Shown here: positions 41,481 to 51,156 of the stretch, one piece after another
Layout of the letters: each line of letters starts with the position of its first letter
Position numbering within the stretch: the stretch's first letter is position 1
Source: Tidjanibacter sp.
GTDB taxonomy: Bacteria; Bacteroidota; Bacteroidia; Bacteroidales; Rikenellaceae
DNA: 64,000 nt
Direction: 5' to 3'
NCBI GenBank assembly: GCA_017390585.1
Contig: JAFPBB010000008.1
Coordinates: 21,832-85,831 of the forward strand
The notes under the pieces: generated by a model
What the model was told of the DNA's origin: nothing
Seen by the model: the letters and a program-made list of their open reading frames with translations, nothing else
Databases searched by the model: none
Made by a program: the position numbers and the translations under genes

Positions 41481-42686
41481 TTATTTGATGCCAATTTTTT
41501 TCTTGATGGTTTTGGGAAGGGCATCTTTGTGAACGATGATGTTCATAGTTTTGTAGCGAGCAAAAGCCTTCGAAGCATACCAGATACCTTTATATTTGCC
41601 GCTCTCACCCCACGAGTTCTTCACCATATAGTACTCGGTGCCATCCTGATCAACAGCCTTACCGTAGATGAGCATACCGTGGTCGTCAGTGGTCTCCCAG
41701 TTGTCGTAGGCCTGCTGGCGCTGCTCCTGGGTGCACCAAATCTGGGGCTGGGGTTTGGTGGTGAGTTTCTTCTCGGCGGGCGAGAGTTTCAACCAGCGAG
41801 CCATATCCGAGCCGCTGAGCTCCTGTGCTTTCTCAACGTCGGGCATAACGGCAATACCGTCGCGGGTGAAGCCCTGCTCGCTTACGTCGCTACCCCAAGC
41901 GATGGTGTAGCCATTCTCGATTGCGTTGTCGAACACCTCCATAAGCTCGTCGATGGGGAGGTTGTAGCTCTGTGCCCAGCGCCAGTTGTCCTGAATCTCC
42001 AGAACGAACGACTCGTAGAAGGGGTGGTGGGTGTAGCTGGTGAGCGAAACATAGTCGTCGGCATTCAGGCCAAGCGACTCATAGAACGACTTGGGAGTGT
42101 ACTCCTTGCCGTTGTACTCAAATTTCTCGGGGCGAACGCCAAGGTAGATGTCGTGAACAGCAGCGATGGCTTTCTTCCAGAGGGGCTGACCGTTGGGGTC
42201 GAGCTGGAGGCTGCGGTGGTTGCCTTTAGCGATGGCTGCAACAACAGCGTCGCTCACTGCCGAGAGCTCATTGTGGTTGCTGAGGGTCTCGCCATACATA
42301 ACGCCGGGGCGCATCTCCTCCTCGGGAACGAGGCCGAAGTGCTCCATACCGTAGATTACATCGTAGAACGAGCCACCCTGTGCAAACGAAACGTCACCGT
42401 GGGTGCGTACGGCCTTGTCGGCGCGGTCGAGATAGGTGTTGTGTACGAGGTACATCTCCGAGAAGTCATACTCGCCTTTGCCCATACGGAGCAACTCTGC
42501 CTCGATGAACGAGAGGGCCGAGTAGCACCAGCAGGTACCTGCGCGGTTCTGGTTTTTGATGCTGGTGATGGGGTTCTCCTTCACAACGGTGAACTGGAAA
42601 CCATCCTCCTGTGCAGGAGCGTTCTCCTGTGCATTGGCGCCAACAACAGCTGCCAAAGCACACATTGCAATGATAAGTTTTTTCAT
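41481..42686 (-). CDS. Exported C1 family peptidase (bleomycin hydrolase/PepC-like)
   Basis: A 401-residue papain-fold peptidase with a signal peptide (MKKLIIAMCALAAVVGANAQ). The active site is complete: Gln and Cys in IKNQNRAGTCWCYSALSF (Cys52), His in TTDDHGMLIYGKA and Asn in YMVKNSWGESG. It resembles aminopeptidase C/bleomycin hydrolase, which in most bacteria is cytoplasmic; the signal peptide here suggests a periplasmic or secreted role. Last of four genes with a peptide transporter and PepT, so oligopeptide trimming is likely. Confidence 0.85.
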   Translation of the reverse strand: MKKLIIAMCALAAVVGANAQENAPAQEDGFQFTVVKENPITSIKNQNRAGTCWCYSALSFIEAELLRMGKGEYDFSEMYLVHNTYLDRADKAVRTHGDVSFAQGGSFYDVIYGMEHFGLVPEEEMRPGVMYGETLSNHNELSAVSDAVVAAIAKGNHRSLQLDPNGQPLWKKAIAAVHDIYLGVRPEKFEYNGKEYTPKSFYESLGLNADDYVSLTSYTHHPFYESFVLEIQDNWRWAQSYNLPIDELMEVFDNAIENGYTIAWGSDVSEQGFTRDGIAVMPDVEKAQELSGSDMARWLKLSPAEKKLTTKPQPQIWCTQEQRQQAYDNWETTDDHGMLIYGKAVDQDGTEYYMVKNSWGESGKYKGIWYASKAFARYKTMNIIVHKDALPKTIKKKIGIK

Positions 42687-42744
42687 CTTTTTGATTGGTT
42701 GTGTAATTGGTTGTTTGGTTATTGATTTGTTTGCAGTTTTGGAC

Positions 42745-43389
42745 CTATTCTGTGACCTTGCAACACTCGAAGCCGATGTTCATACCGTCGTAGCCCTTGA
42801 CGAGGGCGCCTATGGCTACGAGGGTGCTGTTGTTCGACTTGGTACTCACGGTCTTGATAAGTTCAAGGAGTTTGTCGGCAGGGAAAAGGATGTTGATGTT
42901 CTCGCCATTTTCGGTCATACGGATGGCAAACTCCCTGCCGCCTATGCCGAGGTGGACTTTCTCATTCTCCTTGTCGTACTTCCAACTGCCCTCCACGGTT
43001 TTACCTGCGAGGGTGGTGGTTGCCTTGCCGTCCTCTTTGAAGGTGAAGCGGAAGGCTCCGGCCTTAATGCCCACTTTTGCGAGCAGGGGGGCAATCTTAT
43101 CCTCTGCGGTTTCGGCTGCCACCTTACCACCTGCATTGGTGATAGCGTCGGCACTCTCAAACTCCACGGCAACATCGACGTAGCTCCACGTTCCGGGAAT
43201 CTCAAGCTCGGGCACAGCAATGCCGAGCAACTCTTGGAGTTCGTCGGGTACATACTCATCCACAACGTCACCTGCAACCTCTTTGGCCGCCTCCTTAACT
43301 TTTCCGAAGAGGGAGCCGAGGTCCAACTGTGCGTGTGCCGAGCAGACTGTTGCTATGGTCAGTGAGAGAAGTACTATCAAGCGTTTCAT
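42745..43389 (-). CDS. DUF4923 family exported protein
   Basis: A 214-residue protein with a signal peptide (MKRLIVLLSLTIATVCSAHA, then Q). The pattern IPGTWSYVDVAVEFESADAI, GGKVAAETAEDKIAPLLAKV, GAFRFTFKEDGKATTTLAGK and GSWKYDKENEKVHL matches DUF4923, a Bacteroidales family of lipocalin-like beta proteins. Function unknown. It lies between pepT and the C1 peptidase, 39 and 58 bases away, so it shares their transcript. Confidence 0.75.
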   Translation of the reverse strand: MKRLIVLLSLTIATVCSAHAQLDLGSLFGKVKEAAKEVAGDVVDEYVPDELQELLGIAVPELEIPGTWSYVDVAVEFESADAITNAGGKVAAETAEDKIAPLLAKVGIKAGAFRFTFKEDGKATTTLAGKTVEGSWKYDKENEKVHLGIGGREFAIRMTENGENINILFPADKLLELIKTVSTKSNNSTLVAIGALVKGYDGMNIGFECCKVTE

Positions 43390-43428
43390 ATCTCCTTATT
43401 AATGGGTTGCCGCTACTTGTCCGGAACA

Positions 43429-44646
43429 CTATTTTGCCCAGAGTTTCACAAGGTTGACGATGGTCTGCACCTCGCGATACATACTGTCGAGCGAAACGTA
43501 CTCAAACTTGCCGTGGAAGTTCATACCTCCCGTAAACAAGTTGGGGCAGGGGAGACCCATATAGGAGAGTCGGCTGCCGTCGGTGCCGCCACGAATGGGC
43601 TTCACGATGGGTTTCACGCCGGCCTCTTCCATAGCCTCCATAGCTTTCTCGATAATCTCGGGGTGGGGTTCCACCATCTCGCGCATATTATAATATTGGT
43701 CTTTGAGCAGCAGATGTACATACTCGCCGCCGTGTTTGGCATTGACATAGGCTACAGCTTTCTCAATGAGGCTCTTTTTCTCCTCAAATTTTGCTCTGTC
43801 GTGGTCGCGGATGATGTAGCTCATCTCGGCCTGCTCAACCTCGCCTTTGATACCCACAAGGTGGAAGAAACCCTCGTAGCCCTCGGTGTGCTCGGGGCGC
43901 ATTACTGCGGGCAGGAGCGAGTTTACCTCCATTGCGAGCTGAATGGCATTGACCATCTTGCCCTTTGCCGAGCCGGGGTGGATGTTGCGGCCGTCGATGG
44001 TGAGCTTGGCGCTGGCGGCGTTGAAGTTCTCATACTCCAACTCGCCCTCCATACCGCCGTCGACGGTGTAGGCAAACTTGGCACCAAAGGCCTCCACATT
44101 GAAGTAGTCCACGCCGCGACCAATCTCCTCGTCGGGGGTGAAGCCTACGCGAATCTTGCCGTGTTTCACCTCGGGGTGCTTGATGAGATACTCGGCTGCG
44201 GTCATAATCTCTGCCACACCGGCCTTGTCATCAGCTCCGAGAAGGGTGGTACCATCGGTGGTAATGAGAGTGTGTCCCTCGAAGAATTTGAGCTCGGGGA
44301 AGTCCAACACTTTCATTGTAACATCCTCATTGAGAGCGATGTCCTCGCCATTGTAGTTGTGGATAATCTGGGGCCTAATGGCAGCACCGCTCATATCGGG
44401 CGAGGTGTCCACGTGGGAGAGGAAGCCGATCACGGGGCAGTGCTCATATCCCTCGGAGGCTTCGATGGAGCCCATAACGTAGCCGTGTTCGTCGATGGTG
44501 ACCTCGGTCATACCCATTGCCTCCATCTCCTCTTTGAGTGCGCGAAGGAGCACGAGCTGTTTGTCGGTGGAGGGGAAGGTGATGCTATTTTCGTCGCTCT
44601 GTGTGTCGAAGGCGACATATTTCAGAAATCTCTCTTGAAGTTCCAT
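43429..44646 (-). CDS. pepT: Peptidase T (tripeptide aminopeptidase)
   Basis: A 405-residue M20 metallopeptidase that removes N-terminal residues from tripeptides. Zinc ligands and catalytic residues are visible: IGFLSHVDTSPDMSG (His and the catalytic Asp), TLLGADDKAGVAEIM (bridging Asp), FTPDEEIGRG (catalytic Glu and ligand), AYTVDGGMEGELE (Asp) and the final LFTGGMNFHGKFE (His). Full length. It follows the OPT transporter gene by 36 bases. Confidence 0.95.
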   Translation of the reverse strand: MELQERFLKYVAFDTQSDENSITFPSTDKQLVLLRALKEEMEAMGMTEVTIDEHGYVMGSIEASEGYEHCPVIGFLSHVDTSPDMSGAAIRPQIIHNYNGEDIALNEDVTMKVLDFPELKFFEGHTLITTDGTTLLGADDKAGVAEIMTAAEYLIKHPEVKHGKIRVGFTPDEEIGRGVDYFNVEAFGAKFAYTVDGGMEGELEYENFNAASAKLTIDGRNIHPGSAKGKMVNAIQLAMEVNSLLPAVMRPEHTEGYEGFFHLVGIKGEVEQAEMSYIIRDHDRAKFEEKKSLIEKAVAYVNAKHGGEYVHLLLKDQYYNMREMVEPHPEIIEKAMEAMEEAGVKPIVKPIRGGTDGSRLSYMGLPCPNLFTGGMNFHGKFEYVSLDSMYREVQTIVNLVKLWAK

Positions 44647-44682
44647 ATACGTTGTTTTGTATGTCTAAATTCTTACGTCAAA

Positions 44683-46680
44683 TTACTCTTTTTTTGCGCG
44701 GAGCGAGTCCCAGATGAAGTAGCCGATGATGGCAACGTAGGCTGCTACGCCAAGCCACTGTGCACCACCCGAACCATACCACTCGCCCATAAACCAGTCG
44801 GCGCCTGCAAACTTGAGGATTGCGCTCACAACGCCCATAAGAGCGCCACCGGCGATGAAGCCCGAGGCGATGAGCGTACCGCGACTATTGCGTGCTTTGT
44901 TGAGCTCTTTGTCTTTCGAGCGGCCCGATACGAACCAACTAACAAGACCACCGATAAGCAGAGGGGTGTTGAGCTGCAGGGGGATGAACATACCGAGTGC
45001 GAAGGGGAGTGCGGGCACGCCAATCATAGTGAGGATGAGTGCGAGTGCTGCGCCTGCGAAGTAGAGCACCCAGGGAGTGGTGCCGCCGGTCATCAAGGGT
45101 TTGATAACGGCTGCCATAGCGTTTGCCTGAGGAGCCACGAGTGCGCCCTCACCTGTGAAGCCGTAGGTTTTGTTGAGAATGATCATCACGCCCGCCACGG
45201 TTGCTGCCGACACGAAGGTGCCGAGGAACTTCCAAGCCTCCTGCCTCTTGGGGGTGGTACCAATCCAGTAGCCGATTTTGAGGTCGGTGATGAAGCCGCC
45301 AGCCATCGAGAGTGCGGTGCAGACAACACCACCGATAATCATTGCTGCGGTCATACCGCTGTTGCCCTCGAGACCAACGCTCACGAGCACGAGCGAAGAG
45401 AGAATGAGGGTCATCAGGGTCATACCGCTCACAGGGTTGCTACCCACGATAGCGATAGCGTTTGCTGCGACGGTGGTGAAGAGGAAGGTGATCACGAACA
45501 CCACGAGGAGTGCCACGATGGAGAGCCACCAACTGTCAAGCACGCCCACGCGGAAGAACACGAGTACACACACGAGGGTGGAGATGAGGATGGTGAGGAT
45601 GGTCTTCATATTGATGTCCTTGTCTGTGCGGAGGGTCTCGCCGGCCGATTTTTTGCCTTTGAGCTCGCTCACAGCCATACCGAGCGACTGCTTGATGATG
45701 CCTGCCTGACGGATGATGCCGATGATACCAGCCATAGCGATGCCACCGATGCCGAGGGGCTTACCGATGTAGGCAAAGAGGTTCTCGGGGGTGAAGATGA
45801 GCTCGGGGTTGGCCAGAAGCTTGGCGTCGGTGATGCCGAGGATGGAGATGAGTGCGGTGGGATCGATGCTGCTCTCGAAGGAGCCGACCATAGGCACGAT
45901 TAGGAACCATACGACGAACGAACCGGCGCAGATGAAAGCTGCATACTTGAGGCCCACGATGTAGCCTAAGCCGAGCACGGCTGCGGAGGTGTTAATGCTG
46001 AATACGGCTTTGAATTTGTCGGCCATCATTGTGCCCCAGGCGGTGATGCGGGTGGAGATGGTGTCGGTCCAGAAGCCGAAGGTGCTGACTACGAAGTCGT
46101 AGATACCGCCAATGAGTCCGCTTACTGCCAGGAGTTTAGCTTGTCCCTTTTGGCCTTCGCCACTCACGAGCACCTCAGTTGTTGCTGTTGCCTCGGGGAA
46201 GGGGTACTTGCCGTGCATATCCTTGACGAAGTATTTGCGGAAGGGGATGAGGAGCACGATACCGAGCAGACCGCCGAGGAGCGACGAGAGGAACACCTGG
46301 TAGAATTGTGCTTCGAGACCGAGGATGTAGAGAGCGGGGAGGGTGAAGATTGCGCCTGCGACAATCACGCCGGAGGAGGCGCCGATGCTCTGGATGATGA
46401 CGTTTTGTCCGAGCATATTTTTCTTGCCGGTCATTGTGCCCACACCCACGGCGATGATTGCGATGGGGATGGCAGCTTCGAATACCTGACCCACTTTGAG
46501 TCCGAGATAGGCTGCTGCTGCGGAGAAGATGATAGCCATCAGCACGCCCATACCCACGGAGTAGGGTGTTACTTCTTTGGGTTTGTCAGAGGGCTTCATT
46601 ACGGGTGTGTACTCTTCTCCCGGGTTGAGTGGTCGATAGGCGTTGTCGGCCAACTTTGGGGTTTGTTTGTTTTCTGCCAT
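44683..46680 (-). CDS. OPT family oligopeptide transporter
   Basis: A 665-residue polytopic membrane protein with about 14-16 hydrophobic helices. OPT-family marks include NAYRPLNPGEEYTPVMKPSD near the N-terminus, VGTMTGKKNMLGQNVIIQSI, ILGLEAQFYQVFLSSLLGG, YPFPEATATTEVLVSGEGQ and LPFALGMFIPLQLNTPLLIG. The prokaryotic branch imports small peptides driven by the proton gradient; some relatives move metal chelates. First gene of the operon with pepT, DUF4923 and a C1 peptidase, which supports peptides. Confidence 0.9.
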   Translation of the reverse strand: MAENKQTPKLADNAYRPLNPGEEYTPVMKPSDKPKEVTPYSVGMGVLMAIIFSAAAAYLGLKVGQVFEAAIPIAIIAVGVGTMTGKKNMLGQNVIIQSIGASSGVIVAGAIFTLPALYILGLEAQFYQVFLSSLLGGLLGIVLLIPFRKYFVKDMHGKYPFPEATATTEVLVSGEGQKGQAKLLAVSGLIGGIYDFVVSTFGFWTDTISTRITAWGTMMADKFKAVFSINTSAAVLGLGYIVGLKYAAFICAGSFVVWFLIVPMVGSFESSIDPTALISILGITDAKLLANPELIFTPENLFAYIGKPLGIGGIAMAGIIGIIRQAGIIKQSLGMAVSELKGKKSAGETLRTDKDINMKTILTILISTLVCVLVFFRVGVLDSWWLSIVALLVVFVITFLFTTVAANAIAIVGSNPVSGMTLMTLILSSLVLVSVGLEGNSGMTAAMIIGGVVCTALSMAGGFITDLKIGYWIGTTPKRQEAWKFLGTFVSAATVAGVMIILNKTYGFTGEGALVAPQANAMAAVIKPLMTGGTTPWVLYFAGAALALILTMIGVPALPFALGMFIPLQLNTPLLIGGLVSWFVSGRSKDKELNKARNSRGTLIASGFIAGGALMGVVSAILKFAGADWFMGEWYGSGGAQWLGVAAYVAIIGYFIWDSLRAKKE

Positions 46681-46730
46681 AGGAAAGCTATTTTAGGTTA
46701 AAAATTTTTCTGTATAGCGATTCGAATTTA

Positions 46731-46738
46731 CAAATATA
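46731..46738 (-). promoter_or_regulatory. Putative -7 promoter box for the OPT operon
   Basis: TATATTTG on the minus strand, 50 bases before the ATG at 46680. The rest of 46739-47012 is the 3' region of the adhesin gene, with the two hairpins listed next. Confidence 0.55.
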
Positions 46739-46832
46739 TAATTTTCTGTTGAAAGTTCAAAATTAGGCCATTGATTTGCGTGATTGCGAGCCCGGCGAGG
46801 GGGATTGTGTGGTTAATTTTGGGCCCATAAAA

Positions 46833-46868
46833 CAGTAGCGCACCAACCCGCGGGTCGGTGCGCTACTG
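46833..46868 (-). terminator. Terminator of the adhesin operon ending at 47013
   Basis: An 18-bp stem (CAGTAGCGCACC-x-ACCCG and complement) with almost no loop, then TTTTAT on the minus strand. The single odd pair is G-U on the minus-strand RNA. The sequence after the stem (TGTTTTAT then GC-rich) is shared with the hairpin at 51597-51626. Confidence 0.8.
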
Positions 46869-46954
46869 CCGTTCGTGTGTTTTCCTTTGTTTTGTGGGCT
46901 GCGGCCCAAAACGTGACGTGCAGCCTCTAACAAAGTGCTAATTTTGTGATTTGT

Positions 46955-46984
46955 GAGTAGAGGGGGATTCACTCCCCTCTACTC
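46955..46984 (-). repeat. Conserved 3' palindrome, copy 1
   Basis: An 11-bp stem (GAGTAGAGGGG / CCCCTCTACTC) with an 8-base loop, 28 bases after the stop of the adhesin gene at 47013. The same block of about 29 bases recurs at 51675-51703. Confidence 0.85.
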
Positions 46985-47012
46985 TGTTTATGTCGATACT
47001 GACTTGAGTATC

Positions 47013-50000
47013 TTACAAAAGACGGCCGATAACCTCGTTGCGTACATTCTTACCGGTACTAGTACCGTTTGCAGAAACTGCAACATTTGTTGCCGAGCAA
47101 CCAGTTACATTGGCAGTCCTTCCGGCACCAATAACCTGACCAGCGTCACGACCTGCGGATACAGTCGAGTTTGCAGCAGTACAGTCCTTAACGGGAGTAT
47201 CAACGGTAGCGTTACCAATCAAAGCACCTGCTTTGTCGCCGTCTGCATCACCGTTAGCATAAGTGCAGGTTACGGTAGCACCGGTAACGTGGCAGTTCTC
47301 AACCAATGCGGTCTCTTGTGTGATGTAACCTACCAAAGCACCGCAGTTGTGGTGACCATTGATGGTAGCGTCGTTGATCTTAACGTTCTTGAGGTGACCG
47401 TGACCTGCGGTGTGGGACTCTACCCAACCAAACAGACCCGACGAGTAGTGTGCACCAGTCTGAGTCTCAGAGTTTACATTGAGGTTGGAGATAGTGTGGT
47501 TCTGACCATCGAACACACCATTGAAGGTGGTTGCGCCGGTCTGGCCTACGGGAGCCCAAGCAGCATTCTCAAGGTCAATATCAGCTGCAAGTTTCACGGT
47601 CTCGCCGGTGAATGCATTCTTGTTAACATTCACCTCGTTTGCAAACCAGAACATACCCTCTGCGCTAGAAATGTAGTAGATACCCTCAGCTTTGGTTACA
47701 CCGTGAGCAACGAACTCGTCGTTGTTTATGTAAATGGTGTTAGATGTTTCATAGGCACCGAACAACGATGCTGTATCCTCACCCTTAACGGTAGTACTCT
47801 CGATAGTGTTGTCGGTGAAGTATACTACGGCGTTCTCAGTGTTGATAAGACCTACAGCAGTACCAAACATATTGTCGTAGTCACCGCCGAACGAACCATT
47901 CTGCTTAATCTCGCAATTCTTAACGGTATTGTTCTCAATTTTACGCTCACCTGCAGTCTCGTTGATTACGCCAACCAAAGCTCCTACAGCAGCGGGGCCG
48001 GTGATGGTAGTATTCTCAACAGAACAATTGGTTACGTTACCGCTGTTGTACTGACCCGAGAATGCACCTGCCATCCAGTAGGTACAAGTAACATTCGAGT
48101 TCGTAACGTGGCAGTTTTCAATGTTACCATAAAGGTTGCCTGCAACAACTGCTACATAGCTATAGCCGCTAATGTTTGCTTTGTCAAATTTGAGGTTTTT
48201 GATGTCTGCGGTACCGGTGAACAAGCTGAAAGGTTTTTTCTCGGTAGATTTGGTGGACATTGTGAGGTTGGAAATGGTATGATTCTGACCATCAAAGGTT
48301 GTCCTGCCATCCCAGAATTTGATGGGGTTTGCGATGGTAACGCCATTCATATCGAGGTCAGCGGCAAGTTTGATAGTCTTACCTGCAAAGAAGTTGTCAA
48401 CCTGAGCCTCTACCCAAAGAAGACCATTAACATTGCTGATGTAGTATTCACCATTAACTTTGCTAACACCGTTTGCTACGAACTCAGTACCTGCAGCCCA
48501 AACTACCTCGCGGTCGATGGTGAGGGTAACGGTCTTGTGGCCACCCTTGATGTTCCAAAGGTTGCTACCGCTGTTAAGGCCGATACCAAAGCCCTCGGCG
48601 GTGCAGTCGTTAACTACAACATTGAAAGAAGCACCGTTGTTGTTGATGTCAATAGCGGTTACGGGTTTATTATCCCAAGTGTAGCCCACTTTTGCTGCCT
48701 TGAAAGTACAATCCTCAATCAGCACATTGTTCTTGCCAGTTTCTCCATCCTCATATACCTGAAGAGCTTTACCCTCCGATGCGTTGAAGGTACAGCCATT
48801 GAACACTACGTCGGAAGCGTAGGTGTAGAGGTAGCCATTCAGAGGATCAATAGTACAGTTGTTGAAGAAGTGGGGTGCACCGCTGTGGCAATACATCTGA
48901 CCAATGATAGTACAGTTGTTGAAAGTCACTTTGGCTGCGTGGCCGAAACCACCGCTATAACCGCTGTTAGCAGTCTTGTAAGTGAGGTTCTCAAAGGTGA
49001 GGTCCAAGCCGTATGCGTAGTTGCCGGGATTGTTGCCTTGACCAACAGCACCATTCAAAACTACATCTTCAACACCTTTGATGGTGATAGCTTTTGCATC
49101 TGCCCTGGTGCCATCTTTGATGGAGATGCCTGCGGGAAGAGTATACTCACCTGCGGGGAGCGAGATGGTCTCGCCGCTCAGTGCATCGGCAAGAGCCTCT
49201 TCCAAGGTAGTGAACTTGTGGAACTCGCCATTAGCGTCGATTACGTAGATTGCATCCGAATCCAACTCGTGAGTAGCAGTCCAGCTCTCCTGCAGATCAA
49301 CAGTGAAGCCAATGTTCTTGGTGAGGATGTCGCCATAGATGTTGGTGCGGTAGTTGCGCTGAACGGGTACGTTGCCAAACTCGCGGGTGTTGATAACGGT
49401 GTCGCTGCCCTCGCGGGTGTACTTGAAGGTTACGTTCACGAGGCTCTTCGAAGCGTTGGCAAGGAGGTAGTTCATAGCCAACTGGTGGTAGCCTGCTTTG
49501 GGGTAGCCAGCCACATTTGCTGCGTTGGCCAAAGCGTAGGTCACCTCAGTCGCGTCAGCAGCCTCGCCATTTTCGAGGTTGAGAACGGTGGGGGTGGTAA
49601 CCTTAACCAAGGTCTTGCCTACAACGAGGTTTGCCTTGCGAGCTGCCTCGAGGTCCTCGTTGCTAACCGAAATGTTGAGCTGCGAGAAGGGACGCTCGAG
49701 CGCCACGGTGGTACCCTCGAGGTTCTCAATGGTGCAACCGGTCAAGCGAGTGTAGAAAGCGTCGAGGTTCTCGTTCTGCGAGGTGAGAGCTGCGGGCTGA
49801 AGAGTCATAGTCTTAGCTGCGAAGTCCACGTTGTAGAGGGTGCCGAAGCCCTCGGGCGAACCTGCCCAGAAGATCATCTCATAATACAGACCCTGAGCCA
49901 AGGTGAGGTAAACGGTCTTCTGACCGTTAACGAGTTTCTCGGGGGTGTCGATTTTACTGATCTCAGTGAGGAGTCTGCCGCTCTCATAGATAGCGTAGTA

Positions 50001-50171
50001 GAGGTCGGTAGCTTTAGCACCGTCACCAAATGCACGAGTTGCGAGCTCGGGAGTCGAGATGGTCAGAGCAACGGTGTTGCCCTTAACGCCCTCGTCGAGC
50101 AAGTCGTTCGTACACGAAGTTGCAAACACAGCTGCTGCGATTGCAACCAAGGAAAGAAGAATTTTCTTCAT
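47013..50171 (-). CDS. Fimbrillin-like lipoprotein with beta-helix and GLUG-like modules
   Basis: A 1052-residue lipoprotein. Signal peptide MKKILLSLVAIAAAVFATSC with Cys20, then ATRAFGDG with Arg46-Ala47, the same position as the maturation site I recall for P. gingivalis FimA. Residues about 48-315 are the shared fimbrillin-like domain (EMIFWAGSP, LERPFSQLNISVSN, HQLAMNYLLANA, PVQRNYRTNIYG). From about 320 a right-handed beta-helix follows (VTFNNCTIIGQMYCHSGAPH). Then come two GLUG-type units with the same plan (TTFDGQNHTISNLTMS about 625-640, TTFNGVFDGQNHTISNLNV about 885-905). Likely a surface adhesin or pilus accessory subunit; binding target unknown. It follows the gene at 50224 by 52 bases. 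Confidence 0.72.
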   Translation of the reverse strand: MKKILLSLVAIAAAVFATSCTNDLLDEGVKGNTVALTISTPELATRAFGDGAKATDLYYAIYESGRLLTEISKIDTPEKLVNGQKTVYLTLAQGLYYEMIFWAGSPEGFGTLYNVDFAAKTMTLQPAALTSQNENLDAFYTRLTGCTIENLEGTTVALERPFSQLNISVSNEDLEAARKANLVVGKTLVKVTTPTVLNLENGEAADATEVTYALANAANVAGYPKAGYHQLAMNYLLANASKSLVNVTFKYTREGSDTVINTREFGNVPVQRNYRTNIYGDILTKNIGFTVDLQESWTATHELDSDAIYVIDANGEFHKFTTLEEALADALSGETISLPAGEYTLPAGISIKDGTRADAKAITIKGVEDVVLNGAVGQGNNPGNYAYGLDLTFENLTYKTANSGYSGGFGHAAKVTFNNCTIIGQMYCHSGAPHFFNNCTIDPLNGYLYTYASDVVFNGCTFNASEGKALQVYEDGETGKNNVLIEDCTFKAAKVGYTWDNKPVTAIDINNNGASFNVVVNDCTAEGFGIGLNSGSNLWNIKGGHKTVTLTIDREVVWAAGTEFVANGVSKVNGEYYISNVNGLLWVEAQVDNFFAGKTIKLAADLDMNGVTIANPIKFWDGRTTFDGQNHTISNLTMSTKSTEKKPFSLFTGTADIKNLKFDKANISGYSYVAVVAGNLYGNIENCHVTNSNVTCTYWMAGAFSGQYNSGNVTNCSVENTTITGPAAVGALVGVINETAGERKIENNTVKNCEIKQNGSFGGDYDNMFGTAVGLINTENAVVYFTDNTIESTTVKGEDTASLFGAYETSNTIYINNDEFVAHGVTKAEGIYYISSAEGMFWFANEVNVNKNAFTGETVKLAADIDLENAAWAPVGQTGATTFNGVFDGQNHTISNLNVNSETQTGAHYSSGLFGWVESHTAGHGHLKNVKINDATINGHHNCGALVGYITQETALVENCHVTGATVTCTYANGDADGDKAGALIGNATVDTPVKDCTAANSTVSAGRDAGQVIGAGRTANVTGCSATNVAVSANGTSTGKNVRNEVIGRLL

Positions 50172-50223
50172 ACGAATGATTAATTAGTGATTTGAATAAA
50201 TGGTTTATTAGTATTTGTTTTGC

Positions 50224-51156
50224 CTATTTGTCGTCGGCGTTGTAGTCATACTCGGGATCGACAACCACGTTGGGCTTGATGGAGATCTTGTAGCTTGCGT
50301 CCTCGGTGAGGAGGTTGCCGTAGATGTTGGTGCGGTAGTTGCGACGCACGGGCACGTTATTGTAGGTGCGGCTGTACTCCCTCTCGGCGCCATCGTTGTA
50401 GTTGAAGGTGAGCTCCACGAGGTGTTTGCTTGCGCCCACGAGAACGTAGTTCATCGACATATATTTGTAGCCCACGATGGGGAACTCCTCGGTGGGGAGT
50501 GCGGTGGGAACGTAGGTGGTGGTCACCTCGCCGCTCACCTCGCCGCTCACCAGGTCGAGGGTGTTGCCAGTGGTCAGTGCGATACCTGCGTTGGCGATGG
50601 TGGTGCCTGCGTTAACGGCGTCCTCGAAGTCGGCGGTGCCGATGTTCACCTGCGCGAAGGGGCGGTAGAGCTCCACGGGTTTGTCGTCGATGCGGCCGGT
50701 CACGCGGAAGGGCTCAACGTATGCCCAGAAGGCGTCGTAGGTCTCCACGTTGGCGGTGGTGGGGTTGTAGGTCATAGTTTTGTTGAGCCAGTCGATGGTG
50801 GCCACGCTTGCGCTGTTCTCGGCCCAGAAGAGGATGCTGTAGGTGTTGCCGTTGACGAGTTTGAACTCCACGGTAGCATCGATAGCGATGTATTCGGGGG
50901 CAGTTTTGTCGATTTTGGAGATTTTGCCCACGATGCTGGAGGTGTTGGTCTTGGTGTCCCAGAGGTAGACGGCGTAGTAGAGGTCGTTGGCCTGGGTGCC
51001 GTCGCCGAATTCGGCACGGGTAGCCACCTCGGGGGCGTTGATGTGGAACGACACTACCGACTCACCTGCGGGGATGATTTCGGCCATTTCGTTGCTGCAC
51101 GATGTTGCCATTGCCATAGCTGCCATAGCAACCACTGCGAAGAGCAATTTTTTCAT
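50224..51156 (-). CDS. Short fimbrillin-like lipoprotein (stand-alone domain)
   Basis: A 310-residue lipoprotein: signal peptide to MATSC (Cys20), then APEVATRAEFGDG with Arg47, and only the shared domain (ANDLYYAVYLWD, TYSILFWAENSASVATIDW, ELYRPFAQVNIGTADFEDAV, YKYMSMNYVLVGASKHLVEL, PVRRNYRTNIYG). It ends shortly after, with VDPEYDYNADDK. It closely resembles the 310-residue protein at 61725-62657. Being the bare domain it is the best candidate on this strand for a polymerising pilin, but that is inference. The frame extends to 51255; the ATG at 51156 gives a proper signal peptide. First gene of an operon with the 1052-residue protein. Confidence 0.72.
   Translation of the reverse strand: MKKLLFAVVAMAAMAMATSCSNEMAEIIPAGESVVSFHINAPEVATRAEFGDGTQANDLYYAVYLWDTKTNTSSIVGKISKIDKTAPEYIAIDATVEFKLVNGNTYSILFWAENSASVATIDWLNKTMTYNPTTANVETYDAFWAYVEPFRVTGRIDDKPVELYRPFAQVNIGTADFEDAVNAGTTIANAGIALTTGNTLDLVSGEVSGEVTTTYVPTALPTEEFPIVGYKYMSMNYVLVGASKHLVELTFNYNDGAEREYSRTYNNVPVRRNYRTNIYGNLLTEDASYKISIKPNVVVDPEYDYNADDK

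Noticed and set aside
43402-45903. An 833-residue open frame on the plus strand
   Set aside because: Antisense of pepT and the OPT transporter gene; His/Glu/Cys-rich, not protein-like.
46953-50183. A 1076-residue open frame on the plus strand
   Set aside because: It is the antisense of the fimbrillin-like gene at 47013-50171, which has a signal peptide, lipobox and family motifs. Long antisense frames are common here because of the codon bias.
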